DNA of 64,000 nt, taken from positions 62,001-126,000 of the forward strand of contig SFEA01000001.1 in NCBI GenBank assembly GCA_004557385.1. The letters run 5' to 3'. Made by a program: the position numbers and the translations under genes. Below the pieces are notes generated by a model, which saw nothing but the letters and a program-made list of their open reading frames with translations, made no database searches and was not told where the DNA came from. This DNA comes from Bacteroidales bacterium. Its GTDB lineage: Bacteria > Bacteroidota > Bacteroidia > Bacteroidales > Muribaculaceae. Shown piece after piece: positions 16,232-24,601 of this stretch; positions within the stretch are counted from its first letter, which is position 1, and each line of letters starts with the position of its first letter.

Positions 16232-16897
16232 TTAGCCTTGAGCAGCTTGTTGACCACGAGCGGCACGAGTCAATTGAACAGCGCAAACAACGGCGTTCTT
16301 CGAGTTGATGAGTTCGAGGCCTTCGTAGTGCAGAGCACCAACCTTGAGAGATTGACCAAGCTTGATGTTGTCGATGTTAACAACAATCTTTTCAGGGATA
16401 GCGTTGTAGATAGCCTTAACTTTGAGCTTCTTCATGCTCAATGTGAGCTTACCACCAGCCTTAACACCTTCGGCGTGACCTTCGAGAGCAACAGGAACTT
16501 CCATAACAACAGGCTTGTTTTCGTTCACTTCGAGGAAGTCGATGTGAAGAATTTCGTCGGTTACAGGGTGGAATTGGATGTCCTTCAAAACGGCCTTCTT
16601 GGTTTCGCCGTTTACGGTGAGGTCAATAACGAAGATTTCAGGAGTGTAGATGAGCTTGCGAACATCTTCCTTGTTGATAACTACATCGGTTGTGATGATG
16701 GCTTTCTTGGTGTTAGCCGACTTGTTTTCGGCGATTTCAACCACCTTTTGACCTTCTTTGAGTGCGCCTTCGTAAGGAAGGGTTACTACTTCGCCGCCAT
16801 TAATTACGGCAGGGATTTTGCCTTCGGCACGCAGTGCCTTTGTAGCTTTCTTGCCAAGGTTAGTTCTTGGCGCAGCTGTTAATGCGAAAGTTTTCAT
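16232..16897 (-). CDS. rplY: 50S ribosomal protein L25, CTC form
   Basis: Binds 5S rRNA in the large subunit. The N-terminal L25 domain (about 1-95: LTAAPRTNLGKKATKALRAEGKIPAVINGG) is followed by the TL5/CTC C-terminal beta domain (about 100-190: VLKDIQFHPVTDEILHIDFLEVNENKPV...). A short basic tail ends QLTRAARGQQAAQG. The 221-residue length fits the CTC (general stress protein) form rather than the short enterobacterial L25. It is the first gene of the rplY-pth-S4 operon and has a perfect promoter 80 bases upstream. Confidence 0.97.
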   Translation of the reverse strand: MKTFALTAAPRTNLGKKATKALRAEGKIPAVINGGEVVTLPYEGALKEGQKVVEIAENKSANTKKAIITTDVVINKEDVRKLIYTPEIFVIDLTVNGETKKAVLKDIQFHPVTDEILHIDFLEVNENKPVVMEVPVALEGHAEGVKAGGKLTLSMKKLKVKAIYNAIPEKIVVNIDNIKLGQSLKVGALHYEGLELINSKNAVVCAVQLTRAARGQQAAQG

Positions 16898-16979
16898 TTG
16901 TGAAAAATTGAATTGTGTTACTAAAAATTAAGTGTTTTGCTCCTTAATTTCCCATCACACGGGTCTTAAAAAAGCGGTG

Positions 16980-17010
16980 CAAAGTTACAAAATATTCTTC
17001 GTATTACAAA
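16980..17010 (-). promoter_or_regulatory. Promoter of the rplY operon
   Basis: On the minus strand TTTG (17010-17007), 19 bases and TAACTTTG (16987-16980), a perfect consensus. The expected start is about 75 bases before the rplY ATG. Confidence 0.85.
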
Positions 17011-17019
17011 ATTATTCGC
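16996..17019. repeat. 24-base direct repeat, copy A (contains the rplY -33 box)
   Basis: This copy and the one at 17114-17137 agree at 23 of 24 positions (T/C difference at position 18 of the unit) and are 118 bases apart. Copy A carries the TTTG of the rplY promoter. Confidence 0.8.
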
Positions 17020-17113
17020 ATTATTCTCATCTTCAACATTTTTGCGTATGCGCTACACCAGCGGTTAAGCATAGTGAAGCACCTTCGGCGCTTTCATCGC
17101 AATTTATATATAA

Positions 17114-17137
17114 TCTTCGTATTACAAAATCATTCGC
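17114..17137. repeat. 24-base direct repeat, copy B (runs into the addB-like gene end)
   Basis: Second copy of the repeat at 16996-17019. It overlaps the last codons and stop of the nuclease gene (stop at 17130-17132) and lacks a following TAnnTTTG, so it looks like a decayed promoter copy. Confidence 0.8.
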
Positions 17138-20100
17138 GATGGCAGAAGTCTTTGAATTTGCAGTATTTGCAATTGTCTTCGTTGGTGGTTTGCCTGAATG
17201 GCTGCGAGGGGTCGAACAGCTCGAGCAAAACGTCTTGCAACTGATTGTAGAATTGCGAGTTTACGCCATCGGGGTCGGCGTCGGGGTAGGTGATTTGCTT
17301 TTTGTCGATTGACATTCCCGAACTGTTGATTTCGAGCAGACTGTAGATGACGGGCATGAGTGTTTTGTCGCAATATTCTGGGTCCTGTGCAAGAGCATTG
17401 CAGTAGAGCATAAGCTGGAGGATGGCATGAGGCCTATCGGTGGCATTGGGGTTGAAGAGGCTTGTGAGATTATTGGTGCCCACTTTGTCTTTGCCGGTTT
17501 TGTAGTCGACCACGCGATAGACGGCGTGCCCGTTTATTGTTATGCTGTCGAGGCGGTCGATGGTGAAAGTGAGGTTGAATTGCTTGCCGCCAGCCAGCGG
17601 CAGGCTGCACTCGAGGCGTTTTTCGCCTTGAATGTAGTTGATGTTGCCGTATTCCTTAATTAATTCTTTGTCGTGATTGAGAATGCGACGAATGAATTCG
17701 TAGATGACGTCGTATTTGAGCATGCTTTCGCCTATGAGTTCGTCGAGGCATCCCTCGGGCTTATGCAGGAAGATGTGATTGATGTTGGCAATAATCGCAT
17801 CTTGTATTGTGCTGTTGGTTTGTTTCAGCAGATTGTCGATGAAAGCCTCGTCGATGGTGGTGCCGTCGGGGTATAGCTGCTGAATTGTATTGTGCACGAT
17901 AGTGCCAAAGGTTGACGCTTCCATGAATTCGGAAACCGGGTCGATTTCGGCAAGGCCTTCAACATAACGCAGATAGAAACGCAGCGGACAATCGATATAG
18001 GTGTTGATGCTGTGTGCCGACAGGTATTTGATTTTGCTTTCTTGGTAGGCAGGAGCATCGTTTACGGGAGCTTGGGTGGCAAATGCATTGATTAGTTGCA
18101 TAATGCGTTCGTCCTTGCGCACTACTATTGGATTCTTGTTTGGCGCCGTGATTTCGAGCTTCGGGAAAACGGTGTTGACACGACAGTCGTTGTTGAATAA
18201 CGTGTCGAGCTGGCTAATGAAACGCGACTTTTCGCCCGAGCCAAGGCTTTGTGTGCGCGAATCGTAGAGCAAAAACACGTTTTCGGCACGGCTTATCATT
18301 CGATAGAAATAGTAGGCGTACATCGATTCCTGATGCTCGATGGTTGACATGCCGAATGCACGGCGCAGGCGCTGCGGGATGAACGATTTGGTGAAGTGCT
18401 TGCGAGGGAAAACGCGCTCGTTCATCGACATTATGACGAGGTTTTTGAAGTCGAGGCATCGGGTTTCGAGGATGCCCATCACTTGCAGTCCACCAAGTGG
18501 TTCGCCTTCGAAAGCCACCTTGGTGCCTGCCACCAGACGGTCGAGCAAAAAACAGAAGGTGTTGATGTCGACTTTTTCCGAAGAGCCCAGTACGTTGAAA
18601 TTTGTTAGGGCATCGTGCAGCTGTGACAGTGCATCGTAGTAGCTGTTGAGGAATGCTTGCTCCACATTGACGGTGCTTTTTGAGATGTCGCTATCGTTGT
18701 TGTCAGATGAGGTTGTGTTGGTGCCTTTTTCCAATTGCAGCTTCTGCTCGTACACTTTGCGAGTGAAATCGAGAATGGAGGTGATGTATTGCTCGATTTC
18801 GCTCAGCGTGAGGTCTTTAACCACGGTGAACAAAGGTGCAAGATTAGGGGCAAACTCGGCTATGGTGTCGTATGTCACTTGATAGCTGTTGTGCCAGTTT
18901 ATGTGGTTGATTAGTGTGGTGGCTTCGTCGTGGTTGAAGAATTTTACTAATGGATGCAGAAGCACATCTTTCACGTCGGCATGGAAATAGCTCCACACTC
19001 CATTCACCGACTTGGCTTGGAAGTGCATTCGCGCGATGAGGCTCATGAGCGACGATATGCTTGAATGGCGAATCGACAGCCCCATGGTGATGTTTATTTT
19101 GTCCACCACGTCGGTGCCAATCGATTTTAGCACAGGCATAAACAGCGATTCGTCGGGCAGCACAATTGCCGTGTCGATGGCATCTTGCCTGTTGGTCATG
19201 CCTTTGTCCACCAGATTCTTGATTATTGATGCGGCATAGCGAGCCTGGGCATAGTTTGAGGGCACACCTGCGGCATAGATGTTTTGTGGCATCGATTCGT
19301 TGCGAGGCTCGGTATTGGGCTGAGGGAACTCGCGAACATATTCGCTCATGAAACGGGTTGCCTTGTTGGTGGGAGTGCCGAAGCAGGGCGAGTTGTAATC
19401 CCAATAGAAATCGGCTATGCCTTTGGTTTTCATTGCCTTGAACAGTTCGTACTCCGACACCGACAGCATGTTGAATCCGGCAAACACATAGCGCTTAAAC
19501 TCAAATTCGCCTGGGTGCATAGCGCGCGCCTTGGTGGCAGCGTCGCGATATTTCTTGCCGTTATATGTGAGGTGATGGGCGTTTAACTCGTCAATAAACT
19601 TGTTGTAGAGAGGCCAAAGCAGATGCCAAATGGATATGAAATCTTTTTTAATTTCCACTTCGCCATTGTTGGTGCTTATGTGTTGCCAGAAGTGCTCCTC
19701 GTCGTCGGGGGCAAAACGCATATTGAAAAAGTGGCTCAGCACTTCTTTCACCTCCTTGGTGAGATAGTTCGACTTGATTTCTTTCAGCTCGGAGATGTTG
19801 AAAAACGCCTGACGGGCATCCACCATATATCGGTCGATGTCGCCGAAGTCGTTGAGTATTACGTCGCCCCAATGGGCAAAGCGGTCGAAAGTGGTGGTGC
19901 TGTCGGGGTCGAGCTGCTTGTAGGCGTTAAACAGAATCACAAGCGACTCGATGCGGTTAGCCTCGATGGCGTCGGTGAGGTCGGTCACAAAGCCGTCGAT
20001 GGTGGTGATTTCGGGCGTGAGTATGGTTGACGTCAACACTTCGCCAAGTTCTTTTGCAAAAAACTTGCCTGCGCGGCGGTTAGGAAACACAAAGCAGTAT

Positions 20101-20162
20101 TCGCACAAGTCGGGGCAGCTGGCATATTGCTCGGCTAAGAATTTCAGAAATGGTTTCTGCAT
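17130..20162 (-). CDS. AddB-like PD-(D/E)XK nuclease/helicase-fold subunit with Fe-S cysteines
   Basis: Probable subunit of an AddAB-type double-strand-break resection enzyme, 1010 residues. The N-terminal part carries helicase-like fold sequence with weak motifs (residues about 1-700). The C-terminal nuclease has Cys725 in YIDCPLRFYLRY, Asp869 in TIDRLD, Asp886 and Lys888 in VVDYKTGK, and the C-terminal cysteine trio Cys998, Cys1001 and Cys1007. One upstream Cys plus C-x2-C-x5-C is the Fe-S pattern of AddB nucleases. No addA (UvrD-like) gene is present in this window, so the partner must lie elsewhere. Its stop is overlapped by copy B of a 24-base repeat. It follows holB by 46 bases in a metF-holB-addB order. 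Confidence 0.85.
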   Translation of the reverse strand: MQKPFLKFLAEQYASCPDLCEYCFVFPNRRAGKFFAKELGEVLTSTILTPEITTIDGFVTDLTDAIEANRIESLVILFNAYKQLDPDSTTTFDRFAHWGDVILNDFGDIDRYMVDARQAFFNISELKEIKSNYLTKEVKEVLSHFFNMRFAPDDEEHFWQHISTNNGEVEIKKDFISIWHLLWPLYNKFIDELNAHHLTYNGKKYRDAATKARAMHPGEFEFKRYVFAGFNMLSVSEYELFKAMKTKGIADFYWDYNSPCFGTPTNKATRFMSEYVREFPQPNTEPRNESMPQNIYAAGVPSNYAQARYAASIIKNLVDKGMTNRQDAIDTAIVLPDESLFMPVLKSIGTDVVDKINITMGLSIRHSSISSLMSLIARMHFQAKSVNGVWSYFHADVKDVLLHPLVKFFNHDEATTLINHINWHNSYQVTYDTIAEFAPNLAPLFTVVKDLTLSEIEQYITSILDFTRKVYEQKLQLEKGTNTTSSDNNDSDISKSTVNVEQAFLNSYYDALSQLHDALTNFNVLGSSEKVDINTFCFLLDRLVAGTKVAFEGEPLGGLQVMGILETRCLDFKNLVIMSMNERVFPRKHFTKSFIPQRLRRAFGMSTIEHQESMYAYYFYRMISRAENVFLLYDSRTQSLGSGEKSRFISQLDTLFNNDCRVNTVFPKLEITAPNKNPIVVRKDERIMQLINAFATQAPVNDAPAYQESKIKYLSAHSINTYIDCPLRFYLRYVEGLAEIDPVSEFMEASTFGTIVHNTIQQLYPDGTTIDEAFIDNLLKQTNSTIQDAIIANINHIFLHKPEGCLDELIGESMLKYDVIYEFIRRILNHDKELIKEYGNINYIQGEKRLECSLPLAGGKQFNLTFTIDRLDSITINGHAVYRVVDYKTGKDKVGTNNLTSLFNPNATDRPHAILQLMLYCNALAQDPEYCDKTLMPVIYSLLEINSSGMSIDKKQITYPDADPDGVNSQFYNQLQDVLLELFDPSQPFRQTTNEDNCKYCKFKDFCHRE

Positions 20163-20208
20163 GATAAAGTCCGTTTTTTTAATTCAACTATTTTTCTCTT
20201 TTTGTATG

Positions 20209-21333
20209 TTATCGTTTCTTTTTGATGAGAACAGTCATCTTAATTGCCAAATCGAACAACACGATTTTGCCGTTGGCATTGCCGCGGATGTCGATTTCGG
20301 CCTTGTTGAGTTCGTCGGAGATTCCTTGCACGTTTAGTTCGTTGATGAACGGCGAGAATCGCATACTGAATTGTTCTTCTTCGCGAGTGAGGTAGTTCAA
20401 CTCGGCGATGTGAAGGTTGTAGATGTAGTTTTCGCGCACCATTCGGCTTGCATATTGCAGAAATCGGCAAATTTTTTCGCGTTTGTAGTCGCTCACCTCC
20501 ACCGACCAGTCGCGAAGGCTTTTCAGGTCGACGCTGTAAGCCAGGCGCATCAATTGGGTGAATTTTTCGTGGAAAGCGGCATTCTCGTTGTTTTTCTTCA
20601 AAGAGTTTTCAGCCAGCGATATGTTACCATCGGCAGGTGCGGCGTAGGCGAGAGCATCTTGGCGGTCCATGCCGTATTTTGCCACCAGATAGTCGGCAAT
20701 TTGCGGCGTTGAAGGGCGCTTGAGCTCAATGCGCTGCGTACGCGAGAATATAGTGGGCAGAATGTCCTGATAGCTGTTGCTCACCAGCACAAACAGCGAG
20801 TCGTGGTATGGCTCCTCGATTATTTTCAGCAGAGCGTTGGCACATTGCGGTTGCATTTTTTCGGGCAGCCACATGATGTGAATCTTATATTTCGACGAAT
20901 AGGCAGTAAGGCTCATTTTGCGAATGATGGCGTCGCTTTCGGTGGTGAATATGCTGGGTTGCCCGTTATCGTTTTTTATGATGGTGAGCCATCGCTCGTA
21001 GTTCTCTATGGGGTTTTCGCTCAGGAATTTCTTCCAGTCGTCGAGGTAATCGTCGCAATAGGTGGTGGTGCCTTTTTTGAAGATTGGAAAGGAGAAGAAC
21101 GTGTCGACGTGGTTGTACGACTGATGCTGCAAGCACGATGGACACACGCCGCACGAGTCGCCGTTGATGTGGTTCTCGCAGTGAACATATTGCGCAAAAG
21201 CTTGAGCGAGAGCCAGTTTTGCCACTCCAGCTTCGCCCATAAGTAGCAGCGCATGTGGTATGCGGTCGTGGTCGACCATGTTTCGCAGTTGCTGAATAGC
21301 CTGTTCGTTGCCTATTATATCTTTAAACTTCAT
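20209..21333 (-). CDS. holB: DNA polymerase III subunit delta prime
   Basis: Clamp-loader subunit. The 374-residue protein begins with the IGNEQAIQQLRNMVDHDRIPHALLL AAA+ start. Its P-loop is degenerate (GEAGVAKLALA), as expected for delta prime, which does not hydrolyse ATP. A zinc module, Cys ... C-x2-C-x2-C (GDSCGVCPSC plus an upstream Cys in the VHCENH segment), follows near residues 50-66. The MQPQCANALLKIIEEP segment carries the sensor 1 region and FSRTQRIELK the SRC-type region. C-terminal about 130 residues form the collar helices. It lies between metF and the AddB-like nuclease on the same strand, all with gaps near 46 bases, consistent with one transcript. Confidence 0.93.
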   Translation of the reverse strand: MKFKDIIGNEQAIQQLRNMVDHDRIPHALLLMGEAGVAKLALAQAFAQYVHCENHINGDSCGVCPSCLQHQSYNHVDTFFSFPIFKKGTTTYCDDYLDDWKKFLSENPIENYERWLTIIKNDNGQPSIFTTESDAIIRKMSLTAYSSKYKIHIMWLPEKMQPQCANALLKIIEEPYHDSLFVLVSNSYQDILPTIFSRTQRIELKRPSTPQIADYLVAKYGMDRQDALAYAAPADGNISLAENSLKKNNENAAFHEKFTQLMRLAYSVDLKSLRDWSVEVSDYKREKICRFLQYASRMVRENYIYNLHIAELNYLTREEEQFSMRFSPFINELNVQGISDELNKAEIDIRGNANGKIVLFDLAIKMTVLIKKKR

Positions 21334-21379
21334 TGCAGAAAAAAGGGTGTTTTAAGAGTGTTGTTGCGAGGCTGCTCAA

Positions 21380-22336
21380 TCAAAATATTGCTTCAAGCAC
21401 TTTGCGCACGCTCTCGGTGGCGTTGTGCGAATAGAAGTGCACCGACTTGATGCCGTGTTCATAGAGGTCTTTTGCCTGCATGGCACACCATTCCACGCCC
21501 ACCTGTTTTGCATGAACGTCGTCTTTGCATTTCACAAGCTCGAGCGCCAATTCGTTTGGCAAATCAACGCGGAATGTTTTGGGCAGCATGGTCAGCTGAT
21601 TGAGGTTCACGATAGGCTTCAGCCCCGGAACAATGGGCACGTTGATGCCAGCTTCGCGGCAACGCTCAATGAATCGGTAAATCTTTGCATTATCGAAGCA
21701 CATTTGTGTGACAATATAATCGGCGCCCATATCCACTTTTTGCTTTAGGAACATCATGTCGATTTCCTCGTTAGGAGCTTCTTCGTGCTTCTCGGGGTAG
21801 CCGGCAACGCCGTAGGCAAATGGTTTGTCGGTAATGATATCCATATTTGTGCCGTCGACGAAGAAGCCGCGGTTGAAGTTGTTCACCTGGCGGGCAAGCT
21901 CAATGGCGTGGCTGTAGCCGTTCTCGTTAGGCACAAAGCGATTGTCGTGCTTGGCTTTGTCGCCACGCAGCACAAGCAGGTTGTTGATGCCCAAGAAGTT
22001 GAGGTCGATAAGCGCATATTCGGTTTCAATCTTCGAGAAGCCGCTGCAAATGAGGTGAGGCACAGCGGTGATGTTGTAGCGCTGCTGAATGGCTGCAGCC
22101 ACAGCCACGGTGCCCGGGCGATTGCGTTGCGACACGCGTTCGTACAGCCCGTCGGCAGTGCTGCGATATATCATTTCGCTGCGGTGAGTGGTGATGTTGA
22201 TGTATAAAGGGTTGAACTCACGCAGGCGGTCGATGTTTTTGAAAATCTGCTCGATGCCTTTGCCTTTCAATGGCGGAAGCACCTCAAATGAAAATCCCGG
22301 TTGCTTCAATCCCGAGATTATTTCTGATACTTTCAT
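21380..22336 (-). CDS. metF: Methylenetetrahydrofolate reductase
   Basis: Reduces 5,10-methylene-THF to 5-methyl-THF for methionine synthesis, using FAD. The 318-residue protein has the family's early SFEVLPP motif (Glu as proton donor), the NITTHRS segment, AVPHLICSG, LRGDK, and GADYIVTQMCFDNAKIY in the FAD-barrel. It is a complete barrel with no extra C-terminal domain, as in E. coli MetF. First gene of the apparent metF-holB-addB run, read from a -7 box at 22386-22393 that faces away from galE. Confidence 0.96.
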   Translation of the reverse strand: MKVSEIISGLKQPGFSFEVLPPLKGKGIEQIFKNIDRLREFNPLYINITTHRSEMIYRSTADGLYERVSQRNRPGTVAVAAAIQQRYNITAVPHLICSGFSKIETEYALIDLNFLGINNLLVLRGDKAKHDNRFVPNENGYSHAIELARQVNNFNRGFFVDGTNMDIITDKPFAYGVAGYPEKHEEAPNEEIDMMFLKQKVDMGADYIVTQMCFDNAKIYRFIERCREAGINVPIVPGLKPIVNLNQLTMLPKTFRVDLPNELALELVKCKDDVHAKQVGVEWCAMQAKDLYEHGIKSVHFYSHNATESVRKVLEAIF

Positions 22337-22385
22337 CTAATAGCTTTTTGTTTCTTACCTTATTCCGTAATTTGTTTTCGTTACA

Positions 22386-22393
22386 CAAAGATA
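22386..22393 (-). promoter_or_regulatory. -7 element upstream of metF
   Basis: TATCTTTG on the minus strand, 50 bases before the metF ATG. No clear TTTG is found 19-21 bases further up. The 207-base gap 22337-22543 holds divergent promoters for metF and galE. Confidence 0.5.
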
Positions 22394-22468
22394 GCATTTT
22401 ATAACGAAATTCACGATTAAACAGCAATATTTGTTCAATTTATTGTGCGTTCATCTGACAATTATCAC

Positions 22469-22476
22469 TAACTTTG
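22469..22476 (+). promoter_or_regulatory. -7 element upstream of galE
   Basis: TAACTTTG, an exact TAnnTTTG match, with TTG at 22443-22445 (23-base spacing, slightly long). The leader to the galE ATG is about 60 bases. Confidence 0.6.
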
Positions 22477-22543
22477 CAACATAGGCATTAACCAAGAATA
22501 TTCATAAATAAACTAATCGTATAACATATATTTCGAATCTACA

Positions 22544-23575
22544 ATGAAAGGCAAAATTTTGGTGACCGGTGGCACAGGTTACATCGGTTCACACACAGTG
22601 GTTGAATTGCATGCTGCCGGCTATGAGGTGGTGGTGATTGACAATCTTTCGAACAGCAACATCGAGGTACTCGACGGTATTGAAAAGATTTCGGGTAAGC
22701 GTCCGGTGTTCGTTGAGGGCGATTGCACCGACATCAACACTCTTCGCCGCTTGTTTGAGGAAAATCCTGGCATTAACGCCATCATAAACTTTGCTGCCAG
22801 CAAGGCAGTGGGCGAATCGGTGCAGAAGCCGTTGCTCTATTATCGCAACAACCTCAACACGCTCACCAATCTGCTTGAACTTATGCCGGAATTTGGCGTG
22901 AAAGGTTTTGTGTTCTCGTCGTCGTGCACCGTATATGGCGAGCCGGATGTTAACCCGGTTACTGAAGAGTCGCCAATCAAAAAGGCTACTTCGCCTTATG
23001 GCAACACCAAGCAGATTTCGGAGGAAATCATCACCGATTTCATCAACTCGGGTGCTGCAATCAAGAGCGTGATTCTGCGTTATTTCAACCCGGTTGGTGC
23101 TCATCCAAGTGCCGAAATCGGCGAATTGCCAAATGGCGTTCCTCAAAACCTTATTCCTTACTTGACACAAACAGCCATAGGCATACGCAAGCAGCTCAAT
23201 GTGTTTGGCAATGACTATAATACCCCTGACGGTTATTGCATTCGCGACTTCATCAACGTGGTTGACCTTGCAAAGGCTCACGTTTGTGCAGTTGACCGCA
23301 TGCTTGAAAAGGATGGTGATGCCCTTGAAATCTACAACCTTGGCACCGGCCGCGGATTGTCGGTTATGGAACTCATCACAGCGTTTGAGCGTGCCACTGG
23401 CGTTAAGGTGCCATATCAGGTGGTTGAGCGTCGTGCAGGCGACATTGAGAAGGTGTGGGGTGACCCATCGCGCGCCAACAAGATTCTTGGCTGGAAAGCG
23501 CAAGCCACAATCGAGGACACTATGCGCAGCGCATGGAACTGGCAGTTAAAGCTGCGTGAACGCGGCATAATGTAA
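22544..23575 (+). CDS. galE: UDP-glucose 4-epimerase
   Basis: Interconverts UDP-glucose and UDP-galactose with bound NAD, feeding galactose use and surface polysaccharides. The 343-residue protein has the NAD fingerprint VTGGTGYIGSH at residues 6-16, the catalytic Ser/Thr in FSSSCTVYG and the Tyr-x3-Lys pair in SPYGNTK. RYFNPVGAHPSAEIGE and YCIRDFINVVDLA are typical GalE segments, and GRGLSVMELI is close to the C-terminus. It is monocistronic with its own terminator and converges on the tRNA-Gln gene. Confidence 0.96.
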   Translation: MKGKILVTGGTGYIGSHTVVELHAAGYEVVVIDNLSNSNIEVLDGIEKISGKRPVFVEGDCTDINTLRRLFEENPGINAIINFAASKAVGESVQKPLLYYRNNLNTLTNLLELMPEFGVKGFVFSSSCTVYGEPDVNPVTEESPIKKATSPYGNTKQISEEIITDFINSGAAIKSVILRYFNPVGAHPSAEIGELPNGVPQNLIPYLTQTAIGIRKQLNVFGNDYNTPDGYCIRDFINVVDLAKAHVCAVDRMLEKDGDALEIYNLGTGRGLSVMELITAFERATGVKVPYQVVERRAGDIEKVWGDPSRANKILGWKAQATIEDTMRSAWNWQLKLRERGIM

Positions 23576-23600
23576 GCGAAAGCTTTGTAGAGAATAATAG

Positions 23601-23633
23601 TGGGGTGCATCGGCAAGGTGCATCCCATTTTTT
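23601..23633 (+). terminator. Rho-independent terminator of galE
   Basis: TGGGGTGCA (23601-23609) pairs with TGCATCCCA (23619-23627), one G-T pair, followed by TTTTTT. It begins 25 bases past the stop. Confidence 0.85.
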
Positions 23634-23662
23634 CAGTGTGGCAAACATGTTTGTTTAGGGGC

Positions 23663-23694
23663 AAAAAAATAAGGCTCCGATTAAGAGCCTTATT
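23663..23694 (-). terminator. Rho-independent terminator of tRNA-Gln
   Basis: A perfect 10-base stem (23668-23677 with 23685-23694), 7-base loop, then a run of seven T on the minus strand. It ends immediately at the tRNA 3' end. Confidence 0.9.
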
Positions 23695-23695
23695 G

Positions 23696-23766
23696 TTGCC
23701 TAGGAAGGACTCGAACCCTCACAGGCGGAACCAGAATCCGAAGTGCTACCATTACACCACTAGGCA
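23696..23766 (-). tRNA. tRNA-Gln (anticodon CUG)
   Basis: Read on the minus strand, a 71-base cloverleaf: a perfect seven-pair acceptor (TGCCTAG/CTAGGCA), D-arm GTGT/GCAC, anticodon loop TTCTGGT, and T-arm GAGGG-TTCGAGT-CCTTC. The loop puts CUG at positions 34-36, decoding CAG. The pair 27-43 is not Watson-Crick. CCA is not fully encoded after the discriminator A. Confidence 0.92.
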
Positions 23767-23789
23767 ATGTTGCTTTTGTTTTGCGAGTG

Positions 23790-23820
23790 CAAAGTTAACT
23801 ATATTTTTTATTATAAACAA
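23790..23820 (-). promoter_or_regulatory. Promoter of tRNA-Gln
   Basis: TTG (23820-23818), 20 bases and TAACTTTG (23797-23790) on the minus strand. It starts 24 bases before the mature tRNA 5' end. The rest of the 352-base gap from 23576 to 23927 holds the two terminators, the tRNA and AT-rich sequence with a weak inverted repeat near 23837-23853. Confidence 0.7.
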
Positions 23821-23927
23821 TGCTATCCGTGAAAAAATAAGAAATTTTCTTATATAAATTTGCTAAATGGTGATGAGCGTTGCATAAAACAATGCTGATA
23901 TTTTGGGCTGCAACGCGAAACTGTCTG

Positions 23928-24569
23928 CTAATTTATGATTCTGAAACTGCTTGGCGAGGCGTTGGGGATTTTTTTGCCACAGAAATACACGTTCCACGAG
24001 TCCTTAGCGTATCCGTCGCCAATCAATTGAAAACTGCTCGGCGATGCGCCGGCAATCTTGTCTCCGCAGAAATATACGTTCCATGAGTCTTTAGCGTATC
24101 CGTCGCCAATCAATTGAAAACTGCTTGGCGATGCACCGGCAATCTTGTCTCCGCAGAAAAATATGTTCCACGAGTCCTTAGCGTATCCGTCGCCAATCAA
24201 TTGAAAGCTGCTCGGCGATGCACCAGCAATCTTGTCTCCGCAGAAATATACGTTCCATGAGTCTTTAGCGTACTCGTCGCCAATCAATTGAAAACTGCTT
24301 GGCGATGCGCCGGTAACTTTATGCGCACAGAAATACACGTTCCATGAGTCTTTTGAGTAGCAGTCGCCAAGGATTCGGAAACTACTTGCCGATGCACCTG
24401 AAATTAATACTCCGTTGAAAAAGACGTTGTTGTTGGAAATATAGTAGCGTGATTTGAGCTGAAATCTTGAACATTTATCCGCTTTATCAAATCTGTTTTG
24501 TGCATTCGCGCACATTGCTGTTGAAAACATTGAGGCAACAACCAAAATGAAATAGATAATTGGTTTCAT
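23928..24569 (-). CDS. Secreted DKNYY-type repeat protein
   Basis: A 213-residue exported protein. The signal peptide is about 1-24 (ANAQ). From residue 58 it is made of five 29-residue units plus a shortened sixth (G-A-S-P-S-S-F-Q-L-I-G-D-x-Y-A-K-D-S-W-N-V-Y-F-C-G-D-K-I-A). The K-D-x-x-N-V-Y-x-x-G core and the SF-x-x-L/I-G-D-x-Y step match the DKNYY repeat family, which has no firmly known function. One Cys per unit (FCG/FCA) would give a line of thiols. Starts 32 bases after plsC ends and on the same strand, so may share its transcript. It could be a surface-exposed or cell-envelope binding protein; this is inference. Confidence 0.78.
   Translation of the reverse strand: MKPIIYFILVVASMFSTAMCANAQNRFDKADKCSRFQLKSRYYISNNNVFFNGVLISGASASSFRILGDCYSKDSWNVYFCAHKVTGASPSSFQLIGDEYAKDSWNVYFCGDKIAGASPSSFQLIGDGYAKDSWNIFFCGDKIAGASPSSFQLIGDGYAKDSWNVYFCGDKIAGASPSSFQLIGDGYAKDSWNVYFCGKKIPNASPSSFRIIN
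23931..24398 (-). repeat. Five and a half 87-base coding repeats in the DKNYY-type gene
   Basis: Each 87-base unit encodes 29 residues (units at residues 58-86, 87-115, 116-144, 145-173, 174-202, partial 203-213). Units 2 to 5 are nearly identical at DNA level, suggesting recent tandem duplication, while unit 1 and the last one have diverged. Confidence 0.85.
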
Positions 24570-24601
24570 ATATGTTGAGCTAAGTAAAAAATGCTAATAT
24601 G

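Noticed and set aside
23931..24398. CRISPR array or tandem satellite at the DKNYY gene
   Set aside because: The 87-base repeats are in frame, without spacers, and encode a 29-residue protein repeat.
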